Part shown: positions 34,783 to 43,838 of the stretch, one piece after another
How positions within the stretch are numbered: the first letter of the stretch is position 1
Layout: the number at the start of each line of letters is the position of its first letter
Source of the DNA: Oxalobacteraceae bacterium
Lineage (GTDB): Bacteria; Pseudomonadota; Gammaproteobacteria; Burkholderiales; Burkholderiaceae_D
Length of the DNA: 64,000 nt
Assembly (NCBI GenBank): GCA_030698225.1
Contig: JAUYNR010000047.1
Location: 87,844-151,843 of the forward strand
Reading direction: 5' to 3'
Position numbers and translations under genes: made by a program
The notes under the pieces: generated by a model
Told to the model about the DNA's origin: nothing
The model's input: only the letters and a program-made list of their open reading frames with translations
Database searches by the model: none

Positions 34783-35489
34783 TGGCTGTACCTGAGTATA
34801 TTCAGGGGCGAGGCTTCGTTGCCGAAGTGATCCGCACCCCGCGCATCAAATCGGCGCGTTTGCAAGTGGAAGGCGGCGCGGTATCGATTGCGGTGCCGCA
34901 GGCATTGCCGGAGGAGCGGATCAGCAAGATCTTGCTGGACAAGCAGCGCTGGATCAAGGAAAAGATGTATTTGCACCAGCAAGCCCGGCCCGTCAGCCAG
35001 CGCGAGATGATCAGTGGCGAAGCATTTCTGTATCTCGGACGACATTACCGTTTAAAAGTGGAAACCGGCGCACTGCAGCCGGTAAAGCTACAGCACGGAC
35101 AGTTGCTGCTGCGTTTGCCCAAGGCGCTGCAAGTCGATCACATCATCCGTGAAATGCTGGTGTACTGGTATCGGATGCAGGCTGAAATTCGCTTCAGGGA
35201 AAAAGTAAGGCGCTACGCCAAGGTGGTCGGCGTAGAACCAGGCGATGTCGGTATAAAAACCTTCCAATCCCGTTGGGGCAGCTGCAATATCAAGGGCGAA
35301 ATCCTGTTCCACTGGAAAGTCATCATGGCACCGCACCGCATCGTCGATTACGTGGTGGTGCATGAACTATGCCATCTGAAACACCATGATCATTCACCGG
35401 CATTCTGGAAATCGGTGGAGCGAGTGGTGCCCGATTATCTGGAGTGCAAGGAGTGGTTGAAGATGGTGGGGGCGCGGTTTGATGTTTGA
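34782..35489 (+). CDS. YgjP-like M48-type metallopeptidase (DUF45)
   Basis: 235 residues. The zinc site HELCH is at 194-198, inside VVVHELCHLKHHDHSPAFW, and FQSRWGSCNIKGEI ahead of it is the family signature. No membrane segment, so a cytoplasmic protein. Members very often sit directly behind hsdR in type I operons; their role there is unproven, perhaps quality control of HsdR. It starts in a TGATG overlap with hsdR. GTG 34779 is an alternative start. Confidence 0.9.
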   Translation: MAVPEYIQGRGFVAEVIRTPRIKSARLQVEGGAVSIAVPQALPEERISKILLDKQRWIKEKMYLHQQARPVSQREMISGEAFLYLGRHYRLKVETGALQPVKLQHGQLLLRLPKALQVDHIIREMLVYWYRMQAEIRFREKVRRYAKVVGVEPGDVGIKTFQSRWGSCNIKGEILFHWKVIMAPHRIVDYVVVHELCHLKHHDHSPAFWKSVERVVPDYLECKEWLKMVGARFDV

Positions 35490-35539
35490 CTGGCTTTACT
35501 GACATCCAAAATGCTGCCGTCGTGTCTTCAGGCGCTGAA

Positions 35540-35615
35540 AATATACCAATCGGTGTATTTTTAGATAGCCTGCATATATAAGCGGGAGATCTGGTATTTT
35601 TTCTTATACCCCATA
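35540..35615 (-). repeat. Dispersed palindromic intergenic element, copy G
   Basis: On the minus strand: ATGGGGTATAAGAAAAAATACC, here broken by its own GGTAT/ATACC pairing, then CTCCCGCTTATATATGC and CTAAAAATACACC. Core CCCGC and the flanking GGGGTAT are shared with copy C. It separates the 3' ends of the M48-type gene and the PAS kinase gene. Confidence 0.55.
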
Positions 35616-35670
35616 TTTTTTGCAATTCCACCGATTCAGCCAGGCGCCCGGCTGTCCGCTGGCGCAATCC

Positions 35671-37347
35671 TTAAACCGGGATCGGGTGGTGGGCACCCGC
35701 GCGTTGCGGCAGCACCATCCTGAAAACCGAACCTTTGCCCGGTTCGCTCTTGACCTCGATCCGGCCGCCGTGCTTTTGCACGATGCCGTAGGACAGCGAG
35801 AGCCCCAGCCCGGTGCCTTTGCCGACCGGCTTGGTGGTGAAGAACGGTTCGAAAATCCGTCCCAGGTGTTCGGGCCGGATGCCCTTGCCGCTGTCTTCGA
35901 CTTCGACCCAGACGTTTTCCTCGTCCTGGCCGGTGCGGATAGTGATCCGGCCATGCTCCTCGATCGCGTGCGAGGCATTCACCAGCAGGTTCATGAACAC
36001 CTGGTTGAGCTGTGACGGGAAGCACTCGATCTGCGGGATCGCACCGTATTCCTTGACCACTTCGGCCTTGTACTTGAGTTCGTTCCAGACCACTCTGAGG
36101 GTGCTCTCCAGCCCGGTCTCCAGGTCCGCCCATTGCCGCTCCGATTCATCGACGTGGGAAAAATCCTTCAGATCCTGGACGATGCGCTTGACGCGCTGCA
36201 AGCCGTCCAGCGACTCGGTCAGCAGATTGCCGATGTCTTCGCGCAGGAATTCGGCATCGATGTCTTTTTTCAGCTGCTTTATGCCTTGCAGCTTGTCTTC
36301 CGCCAGCGCATCTTCGAGCAGTTCATAAGCGGCCAGCAGCTTGAGCATGTCCTGCGTATACCGCTGCAGCGCGCCCAGGTTGGAGTTCACGAAACCGACC
36401 GGATTGTTGATCTCGTGCGCGACGCCGGCTGCCAGCTGGCCGATCGAAGCCAGTTTTTCCGATTGCAGCAGCTGGTTCTGGGCTTCTTCGAGTTTTTTGA
36501 TCAGCACTTGCTGGTGCGCCTTTTCGGTCTGCAGCGTCGCGTTCGCGGTTTGCAGGTCGGCGGTGCGGGCCTGCACCCGTTGCTCCAACTGGTCGCGCGA
36601 CTCGCGCAGCGCGGCTTCGGCGCGCTTGCGTTCGGTGATGTCGTTGTAGCCGAACACGCGGCCGATGATGCGCTCGCCCAAGTATTGCGGCCGCGACTTG
36701 CATTCGAAAAAGCGGCCATCCTGCAGCCGGAACAGGTCCTCGGTCTCATTGCCGCCGACGATTTCCTGCAGGCGGGTGCGGCAGGCATCGGTTTCCAGCA
36801 CGCGCCCGGCAATGAACTCAAGGACCGCTGCATCGTTACGCTTCAGTAACAAATCGTCGGGGATGTCCCACATCTTGCTGAACAGGCGGTTCATGCTGGC
36901 GATCTTGCCTTGCCAGTCGATTACCAGAATCCCGTTTCCGGTCGATTCCAGCGTCGCCCGCAGCTGCGACAGCGTGTGCGCCAGCGTGTCCTCGATTTCG
37001 CGCTCGTTCTGCACATCCCTGGCCTGTACCAGCAACAGCGGCGCCTCCTGATGATGCACCACCCGGATCGATTTCATGACCGTCAGCATCGAACCGTCGG
37101 CGCACTGGTACAGCCCTTCCTGGGCCTCGATGTCCAGGTATTGGCCGTTGCTGACATCCTCCCAATAGAAAACGTCCTGCAATGCGCTTTCGATGTCGGT
37201 GATCGTCAGCGCCAGCAGTGCCTGTTCCGCATACCCGAGCGTCTGCTGCGCGGCCCGGTTGGCGATCACGATGCGCAAGCTGCTTGGTTCAACCAGCAGC
37301 ATCATGTGCGGGCTATGGTCCAGCATCAGGCGTTCAAGGTTGTTCAT
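35671..37347 (-). CDS. PAS-domain sensor histidine kinase (1)
   Basis: 558 residues, no clear membrane segment. Two PAS-like regions (about 1-120 with ANRAAQQTLGYAEQ, and 140-245 with GNGILVIDWQGKIASMNRLF), a coiled coil at about 250-295, then a kinase core: phospho-acceptor His in LAAGVAHEINNPVGFVN, NASHAI (N box), DSGKGI and GTGLGLSLSYGIV. This is the HPK4-type soluble kinase layout. It overlaps the HD-GYP gene by four bases, so both should be made together. It resembles the kinase at 45744 closely in the catalytic half. Confidence 0.9.
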   Translation of the reverse strand: MNNLERLMLDHSPHMMLLVEPSSLRIVIANRAAQQTLGYAEQALLALTITDIESALQDVFYWEDVSNGQYLDIEAQEGLYQCADGSMLTVMKSIRVVHHQEAPLLLVQARDVQNEREIEDTLAHTLSQLRATLESTGNGILVIDWQGKIASMNRLFSKMWDIPDDLLLKRNDAAVLEFIAGRVLETDACRTRLQEIVGGNETEDLFRLQDGRFFECKSRPQYLGERIIGRVFGYNDITERKRAEAALRESRDQLEQRVQARTADLQTANATLQTEKAHQQVLIKKLEEAQNQLLQSEKLASIGQLAAGVAHEINNPVGFVNSNLGALQRYTQDMLKLLAAYELLEDALAEDKLQGIKQLKKDIDAEFLREDIGNLLTESLDGLQRVKRIVQDLKDFSHVDESERQWADLETGLESTLRVVWNELKYKAEVVKEYGAIPQIECFPSQLNQVFMNLLVNASHAIEEHGRITIRTGQDEENVWVEVEDSGKGIRPEHLGRIFEPFFTTKPVGKGTGLGLSLSYGIVQKHGGRIEVKSEPGKGSVFRMVLPQRAGAHHPIPV

Positions 37348-38648
37348 TTTGGTATTGTCTCCGGCCCGGCTTTGCCTGCATCGAAGTAATAGCTGACCCG
37401 CTTGCGCGGGCTCAGGTAATTGTAGATTTCGCGCGGCACTTGCGCCGGCCTGATCGCTTTCGCAATGTTGATGTCGGTTTCGCGCTGCATATCGACCAGG
37501 ATCGCTTCCTCCTTGCGAATACTCGCATCGTAAATCATTACCATCGGCTTCATCGGCTGGGCGGTGTTGATGGTGGTGATCATGCCGATCACCCCATTCG
37601 ATAGCTGCACGATGGTGCCGGGCGGATAAACCCCGAGGCAGCGGATGAACACTTGCAGCAGTTTCGGATCGAATTTGCTGCGCAGCTTGGTAAACATCAG
37701 CGACAGCGCTTCATGCGGCGTCAGCGCATTGTTGATATTGAGCGGATTGCATAATTCGTCGTAATGGTTGGCAATGACGACGATGCGCGACAGCAAACCG
37801 ATCGCCTCGCCCTTGAGCGCTGCCGGAAAGCCGCTGCCGTCGAACAGTTCGTGATGCTCGCGAATGACGGCCTGGGTGCTGGACGCGAACTTTAGCCGCA
37901 GGCCGATCTCTACCCCGTATTGCGGATGCAATTCATAGAAGTGGCGCTCGGCATGGGTCAATGGTTCCATTTTCTGCAGGATCTTGCTCGGGATTTCCTT
38001 GTGCCCGATATCGTGGAACAGTGCGCCCATCCCCAGCGAACCGACCACCGCTTGCGGCAGCTTGATATCGCGCGCCATCATCATCGACAGAATCGTGACG
38101 TTAAGCGAATGGAAATACAATTCCTCGCCGCCCATCTTGTCGCCCATCACATGAATTGCCAGCTCCGGTTCGGAAATGATCGAATCGGCAATTTGCGTCA
38201 CCAGCCGGGTTGCCTGCGCCACCGTTTCCGCCGGCTTGGAGAACAGGTTCTTGCCGATGTCGCGGATGGTGTTGGCAGTATCGACAAACGCATTTTCGAT
38301 GCGCATGGCCGCTTCCCGCTGTTGCTGGATGCGGGCTATCATCGCGCGTTTGGCTGCCAGCATCGGCGCCATGTCCGGTGCCATTTCCGTTGCCATATTT
38401 GGCGCTGCGTCCGGCGCCGCATGCTGCGGCGCACTCTGGGGCGAACCCTGCGGCGGCAGACCGGCTTCGCTTAAGGCCGGGTTGTAACGCACGGCCTTCA
38501 AGCCCAGGCTGCGGATGGTCTTGATCTGTTCCTCGTTCTTGATCCTGAAATGACTGAACGCAAACGGATGTTCAAACCACTTCAAATCGAGATGGATATA
38601 CAGCCCGACCCGGAGTTGATCCATGGTGATAGTCGCATTATCTAGCAT
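37344..38648 (-). CDS. HD-GYP cyclic-di-GMP phosphodiesterase
   Basis: 434 residues. A DUF3391-type N-terminal region (ITMDQLRVGLYIHLDLKWFEHPF begins within residues 7-29, listed here only by its key LRVGLYI), an Ala/Pro/Met-rich linker at 63-100, then the HD-GYP domain: HDIGHKEIP at 212-220 and HHELFDGSGFP at 265-275. The GYP triplet is replaced by GFP, which occurs in active relatives. Expected to hydrolyse c-di-GMP. The longer frame to 38783 lacks similarity; the ATG at 38648 begins the conserved region. It leads the operon with the PAS kinase. Confidence 0.88.
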   Translation of the reverse strand: MLDNATITMDQLRVGLYIHLDLKWFEHPFAFSHFRIKNEEQIKTIRSLGLKAVRYNPALSEAGLPPQGSPQSAPQHAAPDAAPNMATEMAPDMAPMLAAKRAMIARIQQQREAAMRIENAFVDTANTIRDIGKNLFSKPAETVAQATRLVTQIADSIISEPELAIHVMGDKMGGEELYFHSLNVTILSMMMARDIKLPQAVVGSLGMGALFHDIGHKEIPSKILQKMEPLTHAERHFYELHPQYGVEIGLRLKFASSTQAVIREHHELFDGSGFPAALKGEAIGLLSRIVVIANHYDELCNPLNINNALTPHEALSLMFTKLRSKFDPKLLQVFIRCLGVYPPGTIVQLSNGVIGMITTINTAQPMKPMVMIYDASIRKEEAILVDMQRETDINIAKAIRPAQVPREIYNYLSPRKRVSYYFDAGKAGPETIPK

Positions 38649-38909
38649 CGGTATCGGCGGTTTCCGGTTGTCTTCGGGTGGAGGAAAAGGTAAGTATGCA
38701 AAACCGCTGTCTCCATATCCTAAGCCTGCAGAGCCGCAGCCTGACGCAATGCCAGGCCCTGTGAATATATTGCCGCACGACAATCATCGCATGATCTGCA
38801 TGCCATTTCCATTAAATTTCTCGGGAAATGCAGGCTGAATGTTTTGCAAGCCCAGACGGTAAATGGAAGGTGCGTGCAATTTCGCAGGGCTCTTCGTACA
38901 ATACCGCGC

Positions 38910-39863
38910 ATGAAAATAATCTTTGCCGGAACACCGGAATTCGCCGCAGTGGCGCTCAAATCCCTGCACCAGGCCGGCTTCGAGATCGCGCTGGTGTTGA
39001 GCCAGCCGGATCGTCCGGCCGGGCGCGGCCTGCAACTGCAGGCTTCGCCGGTGAAACAATATGCGCTCGCGCACGACATTGCGGTGGCGCAGCCGGCCTC
39101 GTTGCGGCTCGACGGCAAGCATCCGCAGCAGGCGCAGGACGCGCACGCATTGCTGCGCGCGACCGAACACGACCTGATGGTGGTGGCCGCCTACGGGCTG
39201 ATCTTGCCGCGCAGCGTACTCGACATCCCGCGCCTGGGCTGCATCAACATCCACGCCTCGCTGTTGCCGCGCTGGCGCGGCGCGGCGCCGATTCATCGCG
39301 CGATTGAGGCCGGCGATGCCGCGACCGGCATCACCATCATGCAGATGGAACAGGGGCTCGATACCGGGCCGATGCTGCTGACCGAGCGCTTGCCGATCGC
39401 GCCGGACGACACCACCGGCAGCCTGCATGACAAGCTGGCCGCGCTGGGTGGCGAGATGATCGTGCAGGCGCTGCGCCGGCTGCAGCAGGGCGAACTGGTC
39501 GCCACCCCGCAGCCGGCGCAGGGCGTGAATTACGCGGCCAAGATCAGCAAGCAGGAGGCGCTGCTGGACTTCAACCAGCCGGCCGCCACGATTGCGCGCA
39601 AGATTCGTGCATTTAATCCGTTTCCGGGTGCGTCAGCGGTGTTTAACGGCGTCACCCTCAAGTTGTGGCAAGCGCAGGCATTGCCGGACGGCGCCGGATT
39701 GCCGCCCGGTCATGTGCTGGCGGCCAATCCGCAGGATGGCGTGCTGGTGGCGTGCCTCGATGGTGTATTGCGCGTGACCGTGCTGCAAAAGCCGGGCGGA
39801 AAACGCTTGCCGGCGGCTGAATTTGTAGCCGGCTTCCCGATGGAAAACGGCTGTTTTGGCTGA
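38910..39863 (+). CDS. fmt: Methionyl-tRNA formyltransferase
   Basis: 317 residues. Formylates initiator Met-tRNA with 10-formyl-[16 protein letters not shown] at the start, the catalytic/folate loop [17 protein letters not shown] near residues 108-124, LDTGPML, and the C-terminal tRNA-binding OB-type domain from about 205. Peptide deformylase (def), often adjacent to fmt, is not seen here; the upstream gene is the divergent HD-GYP gene. The start is ATG 38910; upstream bases give no similarity. Confidence 0.94.
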   Translation: MKIIFAGTPEFAAVALKSLHQAGFEIALVLSQPDRPAGRGLQLQASPVKQYALAHDIAVAQPASLRLDGKHPQQAQDAHALLRATEHDLMVVAAYGLILPRSVLDIPRLGCINIHASLLPRWRGAAPIHRAIEAGDAATGITIMQMEQGLDTGPMLLTERLPIAPDDTTGSLHDKLAALGGEMIVQALRRLQQGELVATPQPAQGVNYAAKISKQEALLDFNQPAATIARKIRAFNPFPGASAVFNGVTLKLWQAQALPDGAGLPPGHVLAANPQDGVLVACLDGVLRVTVLQKPGGKRLPAAEFVAGFPMENGCFG

Positions 39864-39940
39864 TTTCGGGATTATGTGACATAGTATTGGCTCCAGAGTC
39901 CTTGATTGCCTCGCAGCAACACACACGCCGGAGTAGAGCC

Positions 39941-40420
39941 ATGTTTGACATCCTTGTATATCTCTACGAGACGTATTACCGCCCGGATGCCTGTCCGGAT
40001 GCGGCTGCGCTGACCCGGAAATTGTCGGCAGTCGGCTTCGAAGAGGATGAAATCTCCGAAGCGCTGGACTGGTTGCAGCATCTGGCCCAGGCTACCGACG
40101 CATTCGCCAACCAGTACCCGCAGCAGCAGACCGCGTTTTCCTTCGGCTTGCGCATCTATCCGGAGCAGGAGTCCAGCGTGCTGGGAGTGGCAGCGATCGG
40201 TTTCATCCAGTTCCTGGAGCAGGCCCAGGTGCTCGACGCGATCCAGCGCGAGATCGTCATCGAGCGTGCGCTGGCGGTGAAGGAGTCGCCGATGCCGCAA
40301 GACAAGCTCAAGATCATCGTGCTGCTGGTGTTGTGGAGCCAGGGCAAGGAGCCCGATGCGCTGATTTTCGATGAACTTTTCATCGACGATACGCAGCCGC
40401 AACAGCGCTTGCTCCACTGA
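39941..40420 (+). CDS. smg: Smg family protein (DUF494)
   Basis: 159 residues with [13 protein letters not shown] at the start, [12 protein letters not shown] in the middle and the conserved end [19 protein letters not shown]. Smg is a small conserved proteobacterial protein, usually near dprA and topA/topB; its function is unknown. ATG 39941 matches the family start; the frame opens earlier without similarity. Confidence 0.9.
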   Translation: MFDILVYLYETYYRPDACPDAAALTRKLSAVGFEEDEISEALDWLQHLAQATDAFANQYPQQQTAFSFGLRIYPEQESSVLGVAAIGFIQFLEQAQVLDAIQREIVIERALAVKESPMPQDKLKIIVLLVLWSQGKEPDALIFDELFIDDTQPQQRLLH

Positions 40421-40447
40421 ATCCGGATTAACCCGGCGCGTTGCGCC

Positions 40448-40477
40448 ATCGCACCGGAACCGCAGTTTCGGTGCGAT
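40448..40477. other. Hairpin between smg and topB
   Basis: Perfect 9-bp stem ATCGCACCG (40448-40456) / CGGTGCGAT (40469-40477), extendable by a few pairs. No T-run follows, so not a standard terminator. Confidence 0.4.
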
Positions 40478-40528
40478 CCGGCCCCGGGCGCTTGCGGATT
40501 TTGCTGCAACGCGCTTATCATTGGCCGC

Positions 40529-40564
40529 TTGACAATCCAGACGTTTGTAATATTTGTAATATTA
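40529..40564 (+). promoter_or_regulatory. Candidate topB promoter with TGTAATATT direct repeat
   Basis: TTGACA at 40529-40534 followed at 16-18 bases by an AT-rich stretch made of two tandem TGTAATATT units (40547-40555, 40556-40564). A GCGGCAA/TTGCCGC palindrome follows at 40573-40588. About 70 bases ahead of the topB start. Confidence 0.4.
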
Positions 40565-40631
40565 GTGGTGCCGCGGCAATTTTGCCGCCCCACAAGTGCG
40601 CGATCCGTACCCAAATTAGAGAATCCACCCC

Positions 40632-43271
40632 ATGACCAAGACCCTCATCATCGCCGAGAAGCCCTCTGTCGCGAACGACATCGCGAAGACGCTCGGCGGC
40701 TTCACCAAGCACGATGAGTACTTCGAATCCGACCAGTACGTGTTGTCCTCCGCGGTCGGCCATTTGCTCGAAATCGCGGTGCCGGAAGAGCACGACGTCA
40801 AGCGCGGCAAATGGAGTTTCACTCACCTGCCGATGATTCCGCCGTATTTCGCATTGAATCCGATCGCCAAGACCGAATCGCGGCTGAAGGTATTGAACAA
40901 GCTGATCAAGCGCAAGGATGTCTCCGCGCTGATCAACGCCTGCGATGCCGGGCGCGAAGGCGAGCTGATTTTCCGCCTGATCGCGCAACACGCGAAAGCC
41001 AAGCAGCCGATCCAGCGCCTGTGGCTGCAATCGATGACGCCGGGCGCGATCCGCGACGGCTTCACGCACTTGCGCAGCGACGCGGAAATGCTGCCGCTGG
41101 CCGACGCCGCCCGTTGCCGTTCCGAAGCCGACTGGCTGATCGGCATCAACGGCACCCGCGCGATGACTGCGTTCAACTCGAAGGAAGGCGGCTTCTACCT
41201 GACCACCGTGGGCCGGGTACAGACCCCGACGCTGTCGATCGTGGTCGAGCGCGAAGAAAAGATCAAAAAATTCGTGCCGCGCGACTTTTGGGAAGTGCGC
41301 GCCGATTTCGTCTGCGCGGCCGGCATTTACGAAGGCCGCTGGCTCGACACCAGGCACAAGAAGGATGAAACCGATCCGGAAAAGCGCGCGGAACGGCTGT
41401 GGAGCCGTGCTGCCGCCGAATCGATCGTCGCCGCCTGCCGCGGCAAGCAGGGTACGGTCAGCGAAGAATCGAAACCGACCACCTCGATGGCGCCGGCGCT
41501 GTTCGACCTGACCAGTCTGCAGCGCGAAGCCAACTCGCGCTTCGGATTTTCGGCCAAGAACACGCTCGGCCTGGCGCAGGCCTTGTATGAAAAGCACAAG
41601 GTGCTGACCTATCCGCGTACCGATTCGCGCCATCTGCCGGAAGATTACCTCGACACCGTCAAGCAGGCGCTGGAGACGGTAGCGGAGAACAATAATTACC
41701 ACCAGTTCGCCAAGCAGATTCTGAACAAGGGCTGGGTCAAGCCGAACAAGCGGATTTTCGACAATACCAAGATTTCGGATCACTTTGCGATCATCCCGAC
41801 CACCCAGGCGCCGAAAAACCTGTCCGAACCGGAACAGAAGCTGTACGACCTGGTGACCAAGCGTTTCATGGCGGTGTTCTTCCCGGCCGCCGAGTTCCAG
41901 GTCACCACCCGGTTTACTGAAGTCTCCGGCCATCAGTTCAAGACTGAAGGCAAGGTGATGACCAATCCCGGCTGGCTGGCGATCTACGGCAAGGAAACGG
42001 CCGAAAAAGACAGTGAAAACGCCGGCAATCTGGTGCCGGTCGCGAAGGGCGAAAAAGTCCTGACCGACAAGATCACGGCCAACGGCCTGGTCACCAAGCC
42101 GCCGGCGCGCTACTCGGAAGCGACCTTGCTGTCGGCGATGGAAGGCGCCGGCAAGCTGCTCGACGACGAGGGGCTGCGCGAAGCGATGGCCGGCAAGGGT
42201 CTCGGCACGCCGGCCACCCGCGCCGCCATCATCGAAGGCCTGCTGACCGAAAAATACCTGCTGCGCGAAGGGCGCGAAATCATCCCGACCGCCAAGGCGT
42301 TCCAGTTGATGACGCTGCTGCGCGGCCTCGGCGTGTCCGAGCTGACTTCGCCGGAGCTGACCGGCGAGTGGGAATACAAGCTGTCGCAGATCGAAAAGGG
42401 CAACATCAGCCGCGAAGAATTTATGCGCGAAATTGCCCAGATGACGCAAATCATCGTCAAGCGCGCGAAGGAGTACAGCAACGACACGATCCCCGGCGAT
42501 TACGCGACGCTGGCCACGCCGTGCCCGCATTGCGGCGGCGTGGTGAAGGAAAACTACCGCCGCTTCGCCTGCACCAAGTGCGAATTCTCGATGAGCAAGA
42601 CCCCCGGCAGCCGCCAGTTTGAGGTGGCCGAAGTCGAGGAGTTGCTGAAAAATCGCACCATCGGGCCGCTGCAGGGTTTTCGCTCGAAGATGGGGCGGCC
42701 GTTCGCCGCCATCCTGAAGATCGTGCCCGACGAAGAGCACAAGAACCTGAAGATGGAATTCGACTTCGGCCAGAACGATGAAGGCGGCGAAGATGGCGAA
42801 GGGGTCGATTTCACCGGCCAGACGCCACTCGGCGCCTGCCCGAAGTGCGGCAGCGGCGTGTATGAAATGGGCCTCGGCTATGTCTGCGAAAAGACCGTTG
42901 CCAAGCCGAAAGCCTGCGACTTCCGCAGCGGCCGCATCATCCTGCAGCAAGAGATCCTGCCCGAGCAGATGGTCAAACTGTTGAATGACGGCAAGACCGA
43001 TCTGTTGCCCGGCTTCATCTCGCAGCGCACCCGCCGCCCGTTCAAGGCGTTCCTGGTCAAGGGCAAGGATGGCAAGGTCAGCTTCGAGTTCGAGGAGCGC
43101 AAGGCCAAGGCGCCGGCCAAAGGCAAGGTTGTCGAAGCTGTTGCTGCCGATGCGCAGGCAAGCGATGCGATCGAGGCAACCGTCAAGAAACCTGCGGCCA
43201 AGAAACCGGCAGTAAGGAAGGCCGCCGCCAAACCCGCAGTACGCAAGGCGGCCGTCAAGAAAACCGCCTGA
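40632..43271 (+). CDS. topB: DNA topoisomerase III
   Basis: 879 residues, type IA. Toprim region with IIAEKPSVA at the start and NACDAGREGELIFR near residue 100; active-site Tyr at about 327 in LTYPRTDSRHLP. The C-terminal part carries zinc-ribbon-like CPHCGG...CTKC (near 630) and CPKCGSG (near 735) elements. The last 40 residues are a KKPAAK/VRKAA repeat tail like that of histone H1-type proteins. E. coli TopB has 653 residues, so the extra length comes from the zinc and basic tail parts. It decatenates and relaxes DNA one strand at a time. Confidence 0.94.
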   Translation: MTKTLIIAEKPSVANDIAKTLGGFTKHDEYFESDQYVLSSAVGHLLEIAVPEEHDVKRGKWSFTHLPMIPPYFALNPIAKTESRLKVLNKLIKRKDVSALINACDAGREGELIFRLIAQHAKAKQPIQRLWLQSMTPGAIRDGFTHLRSDAEMLPLADAARCRSEADWLIGINGTRAMTAFNSKEGGFYLTTVGRVQTPTLSIVVEREEKIKKFVPRDFWEVRADFVCAAGIYEGRWLDTRHKKDETDPEKRAERLWSRAAAESIVAACRGKQGTVSEESKPTTSMAPALFDLTSLQREANSRFGFSAKNTLGLAQALYEKHKVLTYPRTDSRHLPEDYLDTVKQALETVAENNNYHQFAKQILNKGWVKPNKRIFDNTKISDHFAIIPTTQAPKNLSEPEQKLYDLVTKRFMAVFFPAAEFQVTTRFTEVSGHQFKTEGKVMTNPGWLAIYGKETAEKDSENAGNLVPVAKGEKVLTDKITANGLVTKPPARYSEATLLSAMEGAGKLLDDEGLREAMAGKGLGTPATRAAIIEGLLTEKYLLREGREIIPTAKAFQLMTLLRGLGVSELTSPELTGEWEYKLSQIEKGNISREEFMREIAQMTQIIVKRAKEYSNDTIPGDYATLATPCPHCGGVVKENYRRFACTKCEFSMSKTPGSRQFEVAEVEELLKNRTIGPLQGFRSKMGRPFAAILKIVPDEEHKNLKMEFDFGQNDEGGEDGEGVDFTGQTPLGACPKCGSGVYEMGLGYVCEKTVAKPKACDFRSGRIILQQEILPEQMVKLLNDGKTDLLPGFISQRTRRPFKAFLVKGKDGKVSFEFEERKAKAPAKGKVVEAVAADAQASDAIEATVKKPAAKKPAVRKAAAKPAVRKAAVKKTA

Positions 43272-43306
43272 AGCGCATTGCGCGCATCTCAATTCCTCCA
43301 TTGAAT

Positions 43307-43373
43307 GCAGGAGTATTGCAAAAAATGCGATATTTCCCGCATGTATTTTTGTGCAATAAATAAATACTCCTGC
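43307..43373 (+). repeat. Dispersed palindromic intergenic element, copy D
   Basis: The most symmetric copy: GCAGGAGTATT (43307-43317) and AATACTCCTGC (43363-43373) are perfect 11-base arms. Inside, TGCAAAAAATGCG pairs imperfectly with CGCATGTATTTTTGTGCA, around the core ATTTCCCGCATG. Read as RNA it would be one long hairpin. It follows topB by 35 bases. Confidence 0.75.
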
Positions 43374-43481
43374 TCTAAAAAAACATTTCCGGCGCCGCCG
43401 GCGCAGCGCATCGCCGCAAAAAACCCGCATGATTGATGCAGATCAAACGCCTGTGCTGCAGCCGATTTTCCGGCCGAACAT

Positions 43482-43510
43482 TTGACAGCGGTAGTGCTCA
43501 AATTTATGGA
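43482..43510 (+). promoter_or_regulatory. Sigma70-like promoter for small lipoprotein gene
   Basis: TTGACA (43482-43487), exact 17-base spacer, TATGGA (43505-43510). A transcript from about 43517 would have a 55-base leader before the lipoprotein start at 43572. The remaining bases of this 300-base gap show only repeat copy D. Confidence 0.55.
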
Positions 43511-43571
43511 TGCGTCCGCGATTTCGATGAATGGAGCCTGCTTCTGACGCAACCATAATCAGGAGATTGCC

Positions 43572-43700
43572 ATGAAAAATATCAAATGGATTGCCGTTGT
43601 GCTGTGCGCCTTGACGGTTGCAGCTTGCGGCTCGATGCCGTCATCATCCTCGGCGCAGCAAGATAGCAGGAGTGAATATTTTTACATGTATGGGCGTTGA
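43572..43700 (+). CDS. Small lipoprotein
   Basis: 42 residues. Starts MKNIKWIAVVLCALTVAACG: a charged start, hydrophobic core and lipobox VAAC with Cys at 19. The mature part is only 24 residues (SMPSSSSAQQDSRSEYFYMYGR), Ser-rich with an aromatic end. AGGAG precedes the ATG and a good promoter lies upstream. The lack of Asp at position +2 suggests outer-membrane sorting. No named family recognised; entericidin-like or other small lipoproteins are comparable in size. Confidence 0.7.
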   Translation: MKNIKWIAVVLCALTVAACGSMPSSSSAQQDSRSEYFYMYGR

Positions 43701-43838
43701 TCGGGCGCAGCATGGCGTGATTCCCGGCTGCGTGCAGTAAATGGTGAAGCGTGCCGGGCTGGCGGTGCATCCGGTGTGCGGTGTCACTGATGCGGCGCTT
43801 TGCGCTACACTGTTTTTTTTCGCCCGCTACCCGATATC

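Noticed and set aside
38649..38909. Tenth copy of the dispersed element upstream of fmt
   Set aside because: Contains AAATTTCTCGGGAAATGC, but the flanking GGAGTAT and AGTATTTT parts are absent.
38910..39863. Loss of def beside fmt as a rearrangement
   Set aside because: def is simply not next to fmt here; without the rest of the genome no loss or move can be claimed.
40448..40477. Hairpin after smg as an intrinsic terminator
   Set aside because: Good stem but no T-run; listed only as a hairpin.
40518..43430. 970-residue minus-strand frame
   Set aside because: Antisense shadow of topB; it even crosses repeat copy D.
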